DNA of 64,000 nucleotides from Phaseolus vulgaris (lineage: Eukaryota; Streptophyta; Magnoliopsida; Fabales; Fabaceae). The stretch spans positions 17,358,681 to 17,422,680 of the forward strand of contig NC_023749.2 of the NCBI RefSeq assembly GCF_000499845.2, written 5' to 3'. Positions 22,137-32,998 of the stretch are shown here, piece by piece. Position 1 is the stretch's first letter; each line of letters starts with the position of its first letter. The position numbers and the translations under genes are program-made. Below the pieces are notes generated by a model. The model was not told where the DNA came from. It made no database searches and saw only the letters and a list, made by a program, of their open reading frames with translations.

Positions 22137-24476
22137 ATGACCAACCCAATCGAGTGTGAAATCCCCGACGAAACCCTTAACCCTTGCGCCGCTGAACAAA
22201 ACTCATCAAAGGACCCATCCCCACCGCAAAAGTCATCCCCCACCACTGACTCCCAATCTCCCCAAATTGAAACCCTAACCTTACCTGATCCCGATCCTCG
22301 ATTTCCCAACCTTAACCAAGATAATGATTCTATGATGCGTGACCCCATCCCTATAGTTACCGTCGACGATACAGAGCCCGACGATCCGGAGCCCAACGTC
22401 TCCGGCGCCGCCATCGGAGGTGGCGGGACCACCACAAGACGCTCGATCAAGAAGAAGAAAATGGGTCCGAAGAGGACCGCGAAGGAGAGAAAGTGGCGGG
22501 AGAAGCTTCGGGTTATCGTCGAAACCCTAAAACCCATTCCCTTCACGCCTGCGAAAACCCTCGACTTCTTGAAATACCAGAGCCTCTTGGAGGGCCTAGG
22601 GCTCTGGGAGTTTGTCAACATCGAGTTCGATTCGCCGCTCCGCGATGATCTTATTGCGAAGCTCATCGCTAGCTATGCCCCCAATAACCGGTGCAGCTAT
22701 GTCAACGACTTTAGGATCAATGTCAACCGTGCTGATCTCGGCCGCGCCCTGAAGCTGCCGAAGAAGGCCGTTGGTGCCGCCGCTGCCGTTGTTGTGGTCG
22801 ATGATTCGGTGGACTTCAAAGAATCTATTGCGTTTGTTGAGGAGTTAGTGTATCATTGGATGCTTTTGCCTTCTGGTACTTGTATGATGTCTTCTGAAGT
22901 TTTAGGGTGTTTAGATTTGATTAAGGAGGGGAATTTCGAGAAGATTGATTGGGCGGGATTGATTTGGTGTATGGTTGAGAAGGAATTGAGGGCGCCGCAG
23001 TTGGTGAGTTGTTATTACGCTTCGCATTTGCAGCTTTTGATTAAGACGCAACATAAGGAGTTGTTGGAGGAGGAGGGGCTTGAGGTGGGGGAGGAGGAGA
23101 ATGAGGTGAAGGAGGAAGGAGAGGAGGAGGATGAAGATGAGGAGGGGGTAAAGGAGGAGGTGGATAGGAATGGGGATGTTAAGATGGGTGAGGTTGACGG
23201 GGGTCAGTTTCAGCAGTTAGAGGAGCGGGTTCAGGAATTGGAGGAGCACCACATTGAGTTGAGTCTTGGGCAAGACAATAATGTTGAGAAGGTTGAAGTG
23301 GAGAAGGAGCAGGGTGGAGAGGAACATATGATGGATTTTGAGCAGGTTAAGGACGTTGAAGAGCCTGGGATGTGGCTTATGGATCAGAAGAGCTGTGTGG
23401 AGGAGCCATTTTTGCGGCCCTGTCATGGTGGTGATGTGAAAGGTCTGGACTGTGAACAACTGATAGAGGATGAGGGAGAAGATGGGCAGCAAGAAGAGGA
23501 AGGGGAGGAGGAAGAGGAGGATGGAGAATCTGATGAGCACGAGGGCGGGTTCCATCTCTCTCCAAAGTGTATTCCTATGGAGGGGATGACTTCTGGGAAT
23601 GGTCTCGTTCAAGTGATGGATGCTGGACATATGCCTTTTGGTTCTGGGATTGATCTTCGTGATGATCCGGTCGGGGATTTCCTGTCATCCAGGGATGAGC
23701 CTCAGATGATTTCTGGTTCATCGCTTTTTGGTAATGGTCACAAGAGAGACAACCTTGCCCTGGATAATCATAACTCGCATAATTCTTTGAATGGCAGTAA
23801 TAAGAGGCTGAGAAGTGATAGCCCGTGGAATACTAAACCAATGGACTTTGAAACATGCATGGAACAGATGGAACATTGGATGGGGAAAGCTAGAATGATG
23901 TATGCCACAAAGGATCAGGCTTGCGAAGAATCTACAATGAATCAGCAACTCTTAATGAATGAGCTACAGAAGCGAGATAACTTGATTGAACATTTGCATA
24001 AAGCCAAGTTTGAAGAGAGTCAGAAAAGACAGATGGAGGTATATAAGTTTGAGAAGGAACTTTATATGATGCAAAGCCTTGTCGATGGTTATAGAAAAGC
24101 CTTGAAAGAAACACGGAAGGCTTTTGCTGAATATAGAGCACGCTATCCTCAAGGTGACGAAGCACTTTATGTAGATGTTCCTGGGTCTGGGGGGCTTGTT
24201 TTGACTGTGATGGAGGTGGAGAAGGAACGTCTAAAGAAAGAAGCAGAAGAAAGGGCGAAGTTGAGAGATTTTATGATAGAGTTTGAAAAGAAGTCTACTG
24301 ATTTTGAATCTCAATGGTTTAGTATATTTGAAGTTCATTTGAGTAGAGTTGAATCCTTAAATAAGAGGTTTTTGGCTTTGGAGGACAAAATGAAACAATT
24401 GAATGAAGTGAATACTAATCGCAAGGTTTCTGATCCTATTGAATGTGCTCCAACAACTGAAGGAGAAACTGCATAG
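22137..24476 (+). CDS. Uncharacterised acidic coiled-coil protein, probably nuclear; single exon
   Basis: I choose the ATG at 22137 (MTNPIECEIPDE), giving 779 residues. The frame is open from 22065, but the extra 24 residues come from pyrimidine-rich 5' UTR-like DNA. In order there are: a Pro/Asp-rich N-terminus; a basic cluster at about 101-124 (KKKKMGPKRTAKERKWREK) that could be a nuclear localisation signal; a globular stretch at about 125-300 (FLKYQSLLEGLGLWEFVNIEF, YVNDFRINVNRADLGRALKLP, YHWMLLPSGTCMMSSEVLG); acidic tracts at about 305-345 and 444-471; and a coiled coil at about 572-761 (MEQMEHWMGKARMMYATKDQ ... FLALEDKMKQLNEVN). No catalytic motif is visible. I do not recognise the family. 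The clean 2.3-kb frame amid decayed repeats argues for a real gene, and a regulatory or scaffold role is only a guess. Confidence 0.8.
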   Translation: MTNPIECEIPDETLNPCAAEQNSSKDPSPPQKSSPTTDSQSPQIETLTLPDPDPRFPNLNQDNDSMMRDPIPIVTVDDTEPDDPEPNVSGAAIGGGGTTTRRSIKKKKMGPKRTAKERKWREKLRVIVETLKPIPFTPAKTLDFLKYQSLLEGLGLWEFVNIEFDSPLRDDLIAKLIASYAPNNRCSYVNDFRINVNRADLGRALKLPKKAVGAAAAVVVVDDSVDFKESIAFVEELVYHWMLLPSGTCMMSSEVLGCLDLIKEGNFEKIDWAGLIWCMVEKELRAPQLVSCYYASHLQLLIKTQHKELLEEEGLEVGEEENEVKEEGEEEDEDEEGVKEEVDRNGDVKMGEVDGGQFQQLEERVQELEEHHIELSLGQDNNVEKVEVEKEQGGEEHMMDFEQVKDVEEPGMWLMDQKSCVEEPFLRPCHGGDVKGLDCEQLIEDEGEDGQQEEEGEEEEEDGESDEHEGGFHLSPKCIPMEGMTSGNGLVQVMDAGHMPFGSGIDLRDDPVGDFLSSRDEPQMISGSSLFGNGHKRDNLALDNHNSHNSLNGSNKRLRSDSPWNTKPMDFETCMEQMEHWMGKARMMYATKDQACEESTMNQQLLMNELQKRDNLIEHLHKAKFEESQKRQMEVYKFEKELYMMQSLVDGYRKALKETRKAFAEYRARYPQGDEALYVDVPGSGGLVLTVMEVEKERLKKEAEERAKLRDFMIEFEKKSTDFESQWFSIFEVHLSRVESLNKRFLALEDKMKQLNEVNTNRKVSDPIECAPTTEGETA

Positions 24477-26462
24477 TAAGGTTTAGCTTTTTCGGTAGAA
24501 TTTGATTGAAATTAGTTCATACCAAATTCAAAGCTGCTGCTTGCTTATGTTTATAATTATAATGTACAGAGCTTTATTTTGAAACCAGGACCTTTAAGTA
24601 GGGTAATTGTTACCTTATATTTGACATGAAGTCACAAATTATGGAAACTTATTTAGTGTTTTGCATTTCTATGTTTTTTTAAATTAATTGCTAGCAATTT
24701 AATTCTGTTTGATGCTCACTTCCAGTTGATAAGAAATCAACAGAGACAACTGTTGATGTATGTTTGTTATAACTCATGTTTCATGACGCACATTTATTTA
24801 TCAATTTCTTCGACTGTATGAAGGGAAACCTGATCCGTGATCCCCAGTTTCGGTGCTCTCTGGGAATTTAGGCGTTAACTTCAAACTAACTCCATTACAT
24901 TACCAGTCCTGTTTCCTTGATGGCCATATTATGGAAATTTGTTACCTTGAGGATAGAACCATTTTATCTTCCACTGTGTTGAGAAGTTTAGGCCCCTCTG
25001 TATAAATTAATGAGATGTAAAAAAATGCTTAGCTCTATCAGAGGTTAATGGTGTGCATCATTTAAGTTGTACTGAATTCTGTTTTACCGTTGGAAAGAGT
25101 TAACCCCGTTAATGCCATGCCATGCTTCATAATTTGTTTAGAATCACGAGATTGAGTGCTACTTGAGGAATGTGCTGGGCATCTGTTTACATGTATATTG
25201 GTGATTAGATGCATGTAAAAATCATATTGCAAGAGTTGCTACGAGCAGCATGGAGTGAAATTTATGATAAAAATTTAAGTACCGCCAGTGGAATCTTTTG
25301 AAATAGTATTCTGGAGATTTCCTTACTGTGTTGTGGAAGGAAAAAGAAACAGAAATATAAGAATAGGAAATACCTAATGGTTTATTTGTTTCTCGTCAGT
25401 TTTTTATTTTAAAAACTGCTTTGTTAAACAGTTATATGAAGTTCTGAAATTTGTTTTTAAAACATTGTTTTAAAAAATAAAATACAAAAACAGGTAGGAA
25501 ATGGTTTCTGATTTTCAATTGTTTCTGTTATGTTGTGCACAAAAGAGTCAATAACCGGTCTTGTATACTTCCGTAACCCCTCACCCCATTCACCAACCCT
25601 CTTCCCTAGACATTAGAATAGAATGTTAAGGGTTCGGTCGTTGTTGTCGGAGTTGATGAAGACAGGAACTGTCGCTGAGGCTTAAACTTTATTTAACTTT
25701 TTTTCTAATTTTAAAAATAATGAACTAGTTTTGCAAAAGAAAAATAAACAGGCAGGGCCTAATGATCACGTTTGTCTGGAAGCAGAAATAAGATGAAAAT
25801 GAAAATTTTAGATTCACTAGAAAACAAGGGAAGGCAAATGATATGATTGGAAGTGAAACGAAAATTTTATTTATTTCTATTTCTTTCCTAATTCAAATGA
25901 AAATTGCATGATTTTTGAGAAGATTGAACCACCAACAATGGGGTAGTTATGGAGCTGTGTGCTTCAAGTGCAAGAGGAATGTCATGGGCATCTTATCCAC
26001 TATAATGAAATGCTCCACCAGTTAATTTACATTAAATTGAATGGAAACTATTGTCTAATTAATTTCATTCTTAAATAATGGTGTCACCATTTTTCTATTT
26101 TTGCTAACAATAAAAGTTGAATCCTAGCAGCATGACATTGCTATTATGGAACTTAGCGTTCTATGAAAACAATGCCTAGGTACACAACATTGATTTTGAC
26201 CCCCCTTATTGAAAGAGCCTAATGACGACAATTTAGCAAGTGATTAGAGTGGTAAACAGAAGCATATAGTACTGAAATAAAGACTAAAAATATTATGTAA
26301 TATACTAAAATTGATGAGCTGTTACATGGTCTAAATTTTTATTATATGCCCCACTAAAGAAATTAGTGAGAGCTCAAAGTAGTGTAAATTATCACAATTC
26401 AAATGAACAAATCCATTACCATCCACGTAAGTATCGAGGATTTGCAAAAAATACATAGCAGT
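24477..26462. other. 3' UTR and intergenic DNA, no gene seen
   Basis: About 2 kb of moderately AT-rich DNA. I found no convincing open frame, RNA gene or repeat. Confidence 0.55.
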
Positions 26463-27104
26463 TGTTTTTGTCGGTTGACCTGTTCGCCGGTTGGTTCTGA
26501 AGACAAGTTCTAGTTTCGTCTGTCTCTTTACGAATTCGTCCTATCACTTGCTGTTTTGGATCGTTGCTTCGTTAAAACAGAGGAGGCCCTATCAGTTGAT
26601 TGCGATAAAGACTTATAAGAATTTAAGAAGTAATCAATTTCAGTCTTAGAAACAGCGTACCTTAACCTGGGATCTCAAGTCCCTTTTATAGTTTACCTCT
26701 TGTAACAACTTTCTATCACGAGAATATAATCTCAACTGAAAACATACTTAACTGGAAAATATCCTGTTCAAGGGCACACCTTCACGGGGCTGCAACAGAA
26801 CAAAATCTTTCCTTCACGAAGTGCATTAAATAATAACAGAATAACCACCAGGGTACCAACTCATGTACCAGCATCAGGGGTCCAGTCTGTTTACGTAGGC
26901 ACCCTCAGCGTGACGCACGTTTCTTTTCATCATACTTGCAACCTAACCTTTACGTGCCCTAGCACACATGGACTTGGGTTTTAGAAGAAAGTGTTTTACT
27001 TAAACTAAATCCTATGCGCATTAAGCACACCCCTATGTCCATAACTACCCCTCGCTAGCCGCCTAGGCCTTATGCATGGAGGGTTACATTAAGCATATAA
27101 AAAG
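26463..27104 (-). repeat. E-family LTR, inverted and truncated, fused to element F integrase
   Basis: The reverse complement matches the 3' four-fifths of the LTR at 17754-18532: ACTATAAAAGGGACTTGA (TATA box, about 26690), GGTACATGAGTTGGTACC and the end GGTCAACCGACAAAAACA. The first ~130 bp of the LTR are missing. At about 27100-27106 it runs into plus-strand integrase over a shared AAAAGG. Confidence 0.75.
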
Positions 27105-27959
27105 GGGCTCCCAGAGGAGTTGAGACCGATCAACAACCCATGGCCATTTCACACCTGGGGGATCGATATACTAGGGCCTTTTCCTTTGGCGATGCGACAG
27201 ATGAAGTACCTCGTGGTTGCCATAGAATACTTCACGAAGTGGATCGAGACTGAGCCCGTGGCACAGATCATATCCCATAAGGTCCAACACTTCGTATGGA
27301 AGAACATAGTGTGCCGCTTTGGGATCCTGAAGAGGTTGGTATTCAACAACGGTACCCAGTTTGCAAGCCAGCAATTGGGCAAGCTGTGTGCAGAGTTGGG
27401 AGTGAAGCAGGTGTTCGCGTCGGTAGAACACCCCCAGACAAACGGACAGGTCGAGTCGGCCAACCGAGTTCTGCTCAGAAGCCTGAAGAGAAGGCTAAAC
27501 AAAGCCAAGGGGACCTGGGCGGAAGAAGTTCCTAGAATCGTGTGGGCCTACCACACTACTCCCCAGTCCACAACCAGGGAAACACCCTTCAGCTTGGTGT
27601 ATGGTTCGGACGCTATGATTCTGGTAGAAATCCAAGAGAACTCACCGTGCTTTCAGAACTTTGTGGTCGAGGAGTCCAACGAAGAAAGAAAGGTAAACCT
27701 GGACCTACTAGATAAAGTAAGGGAGGAAGCAAGGATTAAGGTTGAAGCCTTGAAAAGGAGGGTGGAGTATAAGTACAACTCCAAGCTGAGACCTCGACAG
27801 TTTCAGGTCGCTGACCTGGTGTTGCAGAAGGCCCATCCGTACCAATTGGAAAACAAGCTATCTCCCAAGTGGACTGGCCCTTTCAGAGTAACGGAGGCCC
27901 TTGGGAATGAAACATACAGGCTCGAAACGTTAGAGGGTGGTGCGATCCCTCATACCTAG
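27105..27959 (+). pseudogene. Integrase of element F (core and C-terminal domain)
   Basis: The frame begins inside the linker after the zinc-binding domain (PEELRPINNPWPFHTWGIDILGPF) and stays open to 27957. Of the DDE catalytic set, the first Asp (WGID) and the Glu (GQVESAN) are present. The second Asp is replaced by Asn (FNNGTQF, codon 27346-27348). The C-terminal domain (LVLQKAHPYQLENKLSPKWTGPF, YRLETLEGGAIPHT) is complete up to a TAG where relatives read a Trp codon. It lacks the upstream half of pol and has no native start. Confidence 0.85.
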
Positions 27960-28016
27960 AGCGCGACCAATCTAAAGTTTTATTTTAGTTAAAAACATTA
28001 TGCATTGTACACGTTT

Positions 28017-28070
28017 AAGGGGGCACTCTTTTTCCCTCATAAGAGTTTTTTAACGAGGTCACCCGAATAA
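28017..28070 (+). other. Conserved post-pol hairpin motif of element F
   Basis: GGGGGCACTCTTTTTCCC, then GAGTTTTTTAACGAGGTCACCC and AATAAA. The G-run and C-run can pair. The same motif follows pol in C (36165-36220) and D (49205-49262). Confidence 0.6.
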
Positions 28071-28108
28071 AATTTCAATTATTTAGTTAAGAAATGTGTA
28101 TTGCAATT

Positions 28109-28560
28109 AAATGAACCTCTCCCTTGAAGTGATATAGGGGAGTAGAGGTAGTTTGGTTTTCCCAATAAGCCCCTCTCGTGTAAGTTCACCAAGGCGAAGA
28201 AGAGTATGGTTCTCAAGATAAATGAACCTCTCCCTTGAAGTGATACATAGGGAGTAGAGGTAGTTTGGTTTTCCTAATAAGCCCCTCTCGTGTAAGTTCA
28301 CCAAGGCGAAGAAGAGTATGACTCTCGAGTTAAATGAACCTCTCCCTTGAAGTAATGCCCCTAGGTCGAGAATAGTATGGTTCGATGATGAACCTCTCTC
28401 TTAAGCAAGTTTACCAAGGTTGGGAACGAGTATGGTTCAAACGTTAAAGACCTGTCCCTTCACTTTGTACAGTAAGGATGAGGTCGACAAGAGCCGTTCA
28501 CTCGAGTTAGAAACACCAAGACGGGAGAAGTATGGTTCCTTAGGGGGCCTCCCTCTTGTG
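28109..28560 (+). repeat. Tandem array of ~111-bp hairpin-forming units, element F
   Basis: Two near-identical units (28109-28220, 28221-28332) and shorter diverged ones each start AATGAACCTCTCCCTTGAAGT. Each can fold ACCTCT...AGAGGT around CTCCCT...AGGGAG. The array sits at the same place as the arrays of C and D but differs in sequence. Confidence 0.75.
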
Positions 28561-28977
28561 TAGTAACTCCAGGGTCGGACAACATGGCTCACTAGTTAAG
28601 TTCACCCTTACCTTTGTGATGCAGGATCGATATCGGGAGGATACACTTCTCCCTTGTTTGAAAGCCAAGGTCGAGAACAGTGGGGTTCACCCGTATTGCT
28701 AGCAAGATATTCCCGTCAATCTAAGGAGGGTAGGGGTGAGATCAACAAATCGCCATACTTCGTAAGAAGAAGACCAAGAATAGCAAGAGGGGTTTATCCT
28801 CAAACAAAGGCCAAGCCAGTTAAGGGTTTCGCGTGCACAAGAGAAGGCGTACAAAGCTAAGAGTGCTACCTAAAGGGCAACCTAGGTCGAAGGCGCTGTT
28901 AGTTGAAGTCAACACAAGTAAGGGCAGAAAGATGCAGATCAAAACAAACAATTAAACAGAAGATACATACTTATAAA
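28561..28977. other. Element F noncoding stretch
   Basis: Diverged continuation of the array region (GGTCGAGAACAGT, GGTTCACC phrases) and spacer before the antisense stop. No frame is called. Confidence 0.4.
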
Positions 28978-29029
28978 CTATATGTACAGAGGCAAATTGT
29001 TCTTCAAAAAACACAAAGTTATAAATGAG

Positions 29030-29398
29030 TCATTCTCGTGGCACGAGTTGCCCATCAACAATGCACTTGGACTCACCGAAAGGGGTAAGACCCACCTCAG
29101 GATGCACGCAGGAAAACTGAGCGATGGTGTCTTGGAACCCCTCACCATAAGCATCAGCGACATCATTGGTGAGCTCCTCCTCTGTTTTCTTGAAGGATTC
29201 AACCTTCTCAGCTAGCTTCCCCTCAACTTGTCCCAACAAGACCTCGCGCTGGGTGGCTCTCTCTTCCAGCCTGGCCATCTTTTCTTTCATCTCCTCGACC
29301 AACCATTCCAGCTCGATTACGTTGGTGCGAAGAGGCAAGATCTTCGCTTCTAGTTGGACCGCCTCCTGGCTCTTGTCGTGAAAAGCTTTCTTGGTGTC
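29030..29398 (-). pseudogene. Antisense gene of element F, exon 2, C-terminal piece
   Basis: Coiled coil (KAFHDKSQEAVQLEAKILPL, LEERATQREVLLGQVEGKLAEK) ending AQFSCVHPEVGL...QLVPRE with a stop at 29030. It continues the piece at 41421-42083 across element C. REVLLG(K/Q)VE is also found in the B, C and D versions, so the coiled coil is homologous although diverged. Confidence 0.75.
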
Positions 29399-30258
29399 TG
29401 TACCGTCCTGGTAGTCGGAAGTGATGACGTGGCAGCGAGCTATTACGTAGGTGTGTTGAGTAGGGCCCATGGCTGTTTGAAGGGAAGGAAGTCGGGGGGC
29501 TCGTGTGGTCGCTAATTATTAAAGTTGGCGTGCTCCGGGCTCGTGTTGAGAAGAAGTCGCCTGATGCGAACCCACACGACCTCGTGGTTAGAGATCGCCG
29601 AAACAAGGACATCGCCAAAGATGAAGTCAGATAGTCATTTCCTAGCTAGCTAGAGGATGAGGTTGGGAGACAGCTTACTTGAGCATACACGGTGAAGCAG
29701 GTAGAGTAGATCATGAAGGCGGCCGGCGAGACCACAGGGAAGGTGCGTATGAAGGCACCCGAACTCGCCATGCAGAAGAGATCACGCTCCAAGGCAGCTT
29801 TGCGTTCCATGCGTAAGTAACTTAGCCAAAAGCCTGAAGAGTAAGAAGTGGCGCCCAAGTCAAGGATGCTCCAGATGGCGACACGTGTACAACTGGATGC
29901 GAGCCACGTGTCCAGATGTGTAACTGTCAGGAGAGAGAAAGTGCCCAGGTATATAAGAGTTTCCAACGAACTTCTGAGGTACGCACGCGTTTAGATTACT
30001 TCTTTACAACTGCGAGAACGAGAGTACGCTGAGAGAGAACTTTGCACGGTTCCTTAGAGTTCTTGAGTTTTTCTCTTAGTAATTGGTGGTTCAGTCGCTG
30101 ACTTGGGCGTCGGAACGTGATCGGCCGCAGCGACGCCGTTCTGTCTTTTACAGGTTCTTGAGGTGGATCGCGGTGAAGGACGGAGGCTAACACGGCGCAG
30201 AAGTCGATCCAGGTTTGACGAGGCAAGGCTCCAGCGTTTTGGTCAGCAGGCAGGATCA
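29399..30258 (+). repeat. 5' LTR of element C (860 bp)
   Basis: It runs TGTACCGTCC...GGCAGGATCA. The TATA box TATATAAG is at 29950-29957 and a GC-rich block GATCGGCCGCAGCGACGCC is near the end. Confidence 0.95.
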
Positions 30259-30260
30259 TC

Positions 30261-30278
30261 AGGCGCCCACCGTGGGGC
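30261..30278 (+). other. Primer-binding site of element C (tRNA-Lys)
   Basis: AGGCGCCCACCGTGGGGC begins 2 bp after the LTR. It matches the complement of the plant tRNA-Lys(CTT) 3' end at 17 of 18 positions. Confidence 0.85.
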
Positions 30279-30677
30279 CGTGTAAAACCTGTTCCCATCC
30301 ACAGCGTGAGTTCTTGGAAGTTTCTGCGGTTTCTGTGTGGTTGTGTGCTGGTGCAACCATTTTTTGCCGTTCATCTAAGCTTTGTTCGGTAGATTCGCGT
30401 TTTCCGCCGTTCGTTTGAGTTCTTGTTCTGTGAGGTGAGGTTTTTCGCTGCTTACGCGAGTTTTAATCGGTGAAATCTAAGTTTCGCCGCTCGTTCGGAT
30501 TTTTGTGGAAGAAGCGGTGGGTTGTGGTGGAGTCGCGAGTTTCTGTGAAAGTTTTGCTGTCGAAGTTGTGCTCATGAGGTTCTTCAGAGTTTAGCGAAGT
30601 TCTGACCGATTGATCGCTGAATCGATCGGCGCTGAAGAAGGTGTTGTTCGTCAGTCCTTGTGATCTGTCAAGTTTTC
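30279..30677 (+). other. Untranslated leader of element C
   Basis: About 400 bp with repeated phrases of the type GTTCGTTTGAGTTCTTGTTC and CCGCTCGTTCGGATTTTTG, as also seen in the leaders of D. No frame is called; packaging signals would be expected here. Confidence 0.6.
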
Positions 30678-32225
30678 ATGAGAAAGATGAGAAGCAACCG
30701 TTCAAGTCCAGTTGCACCTGTTGCTGCTGAAGGCGCCATGACTATGGCGCAGATGGTGGAAATCATGCGTTCGCTGTAGGCGAATGTGGAAGCCTTGCGC
30801 ATAGAGCAGGCAAGAATGCACGAGGACCTGGTCGCCTCTCGGGCCAGGAATGAAGAGCTTAGCAGAGTGACTGAGGAATTGCGTCAAGCTCTTCAGGAGC
30901 AGCGAGGGCGTCCAGTCGCTGAAGAGGTCGCGCCGTCAATGCCGCCTCGCGTTTTCCCTATGCCTTTCGCTCAGGCGATTACGGACACGCCTATCCCTGT
31001 GAGTGTAGTACCCGTGAAAGCTGTTTTTACCGGCGTAGAGGATCCTGAGGCACACCTCACCACGTTCCACACGCAGATGATGCTGTCAGGAGGATCGGAT
31101 GCTGTGTACTGCAAGATGTTTGTATGCACACTCCAGGGAACAGCGCTGGAATGGTTTGTAAGCCTGCCTACGGGTCACATAACCAACTTCCAACAGTTTT
31201 CGAAGATCTTCGTCGAGCAGTACATAGTGAACAAGGCGCCGCCTAGGGTGTCTTATGATCTGTTCGACATAAGGCAGTACCAAGGAGAGTCCCTCAGGGA
31301 CTACTTGAATCGTTTTGGGGCGCAGATGGTCTGCTCGCCGGCCAAGGATGAAGAGATGTTGGTCTACGCGTTCAAGAAAGGCGTGCTGCCGGGACCCTTC
31401 TGCGAGGCGTTGATTAGGGCTCACCCCGCCACGTTTGCTGAGGTTCGGCGACTTGCGGTGGCCCACATCGCCGATGAAAGTGAGGTCGCCGAGAAGAGGG
31501 GAAGCGTGGCCCCCGCTAGGCCACGTGCCCAGACCAGGATCCAGCCACAGAGGGTGCTGGAGACAGCGGCGGCCAAGAGGGATCAGAGGACTCGCCATCC
31601 TTACGATCCAAGAAAAAACAAGGGTAGAGGCCCGGGGGGCCCTCAACTAGCACGTCGGGAGTACAATCGCCAGCCGAAACATAAGTTCGTGATGGGACTG
31701 GCGGATCTGATCGCCATTCCTAATATAGCAGCCAGGCTGAAGATGCCCGAGAAGGTGGGCGACAAGGTGTTGGGACCAAAGCCAGACGCCTGGTGCGAGT
31801 TCCACCAGGGCTTTGGACACACCGTGGACTCATGTTTGGCTTTAGGATACCAGCTCGACGACCTGGTCAAGAGCGGGTTCCTAAATGATTACTTGCTGGA
31901 TAGAAGGACGGGGGGTGCGTCGAGCTCCCAGCCCGCAGGTGGTGAGGCTCAACAGCACGAGATGCCTACTCACGGAGAGATCCACACCATTGCAGGAGGT
32001 TTCTCAGGTGGTGGATGCACCGCGTCACAGAGGAAGAAGTATGCGAGGTCTGTGATGACGGTGGACATGTTCGAGGACCACTCGCCGGATGTGGACATTA
32101 CGTTCACAAAGCAAGATCTTCGGGACGTTGTGCCTCACGACAACGACCCTATAGTCATCTCGCTAATTAGGCGGGAAGGAAGGTCCACAGGGTTCTGGTG
32201 GACCAAGGAAGCTCGGCAGACGTAA
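30678..32225 (+). pseudogene. gag (and start of protease) of element C
   Basis: The start ATG at 30678 gives MRKMRSNRSSP as in D. An N-terminal coiled coil is interrupted by TAG at 30777-30779. The gag core (VYCKMFVCTLQGTALEWF, RVSYDLFDIRQYQGESLRDYL) and an unusual zinc knuckle of form C-x2-H-x4-H-x4-C (CEFHQGFGHTVDSC) follow. A one-base deletion near 32165-32175 shifts the frame ahead of the protease motif. In relatives gag and pol are one frame, so this frameshift separates them. Confidence 0.9.
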
Positions 32226-32998
32226 TGTTCTGGCCGACTTTCACGCAGTTGGAGTTGCCCCTTGGCCAGCTGAGGCCCTATGAAGGGTGTTTGTATGGCT
32301 TCGCTGGCGATCAGGTGGAGGTCAGGGGGTACATTGAGTTGAGAACTACGTTCACGGATGAGGCGGGCTCGAGAACTGAGAAAATCAAGTACCTCGTCGT
32401 GAACGCTCCTTCAGCATACAACATTCTGTTGGGAAGACCAACACTCAACAGGATAGGAGCTGTGCCTTCCACCAGGCACATGAAGGTGAAGTTGCCATCA
32501 ATGGAAGGGGTGGTGATCACCATCAAATCCGACCAAAAAGAGGCAAAGAATTGCTATGAGAATAGCCTGAAGAACAAGAGGTCCGTGAGTTACGTGACAA
32601 CCACCCCGCCTCCCGGTGTGAAGCTCAGGCCGACGGTAATAGAGGAGACCGCCGCAAGCGACGTGATGATGGTGGATGCTGAGTTGAGGGAGGAGAATGC
32701 CGGTCGAGAGGAGGAGGCGAGGAATCACCCCGAGGAAGCGAGGGAGCTGGGAATCGCTAGGGCGGTGATCGCCAGAGAAACTAGACCAAAACCCGTCGAG
32801 CAGTGGCTCGAAAGGGAGATCGGGGGAAAGATCTTCAAGCTGGGAAGATCTCTGGAGGCTGAGCTCCAGGACCAGATCGCCAAGGTGATAGAGCGGCATC
32901 TGGATGCGTTCGCATGGTCCGCTTCAGACATGCCCGGGATCGATCCCGACTTCTTGTGCCATCATTTGGCGATGGACAACCAGGTCAGACCGGTATGA
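32198..32998 (+). pseudogene. Protease and linker region of element C
   Basis: It begins within the protease active site (VDQGSSADVMFW; Asp-Gln-Gly-Ser rather than the usual Asp-Thr/Ser-Gly) and continues through the fold (YNILLGRPTLNRIGA). A charged linker leads to the N-terminal edge of reverse transcriptase (HLDAFAWSASDMPGIDPDFLCH). It ends at a TGA (32996-32998) where D copies have CGA. Confidence 0.85.

Noticed and set aside
23217..23630. Minus-strand frame opposite the acidic region of the 22137 gene
   Set aside because: It is a leucine/proline-rich shadow of GAG/GAA repeats.
31086..31646. Long minus frames opposite gag and pol of C and D
   Set aside because: They recur wherever gag-pol is GC-rich, match no family, and have no splice signals, unlike the true antisense gene.
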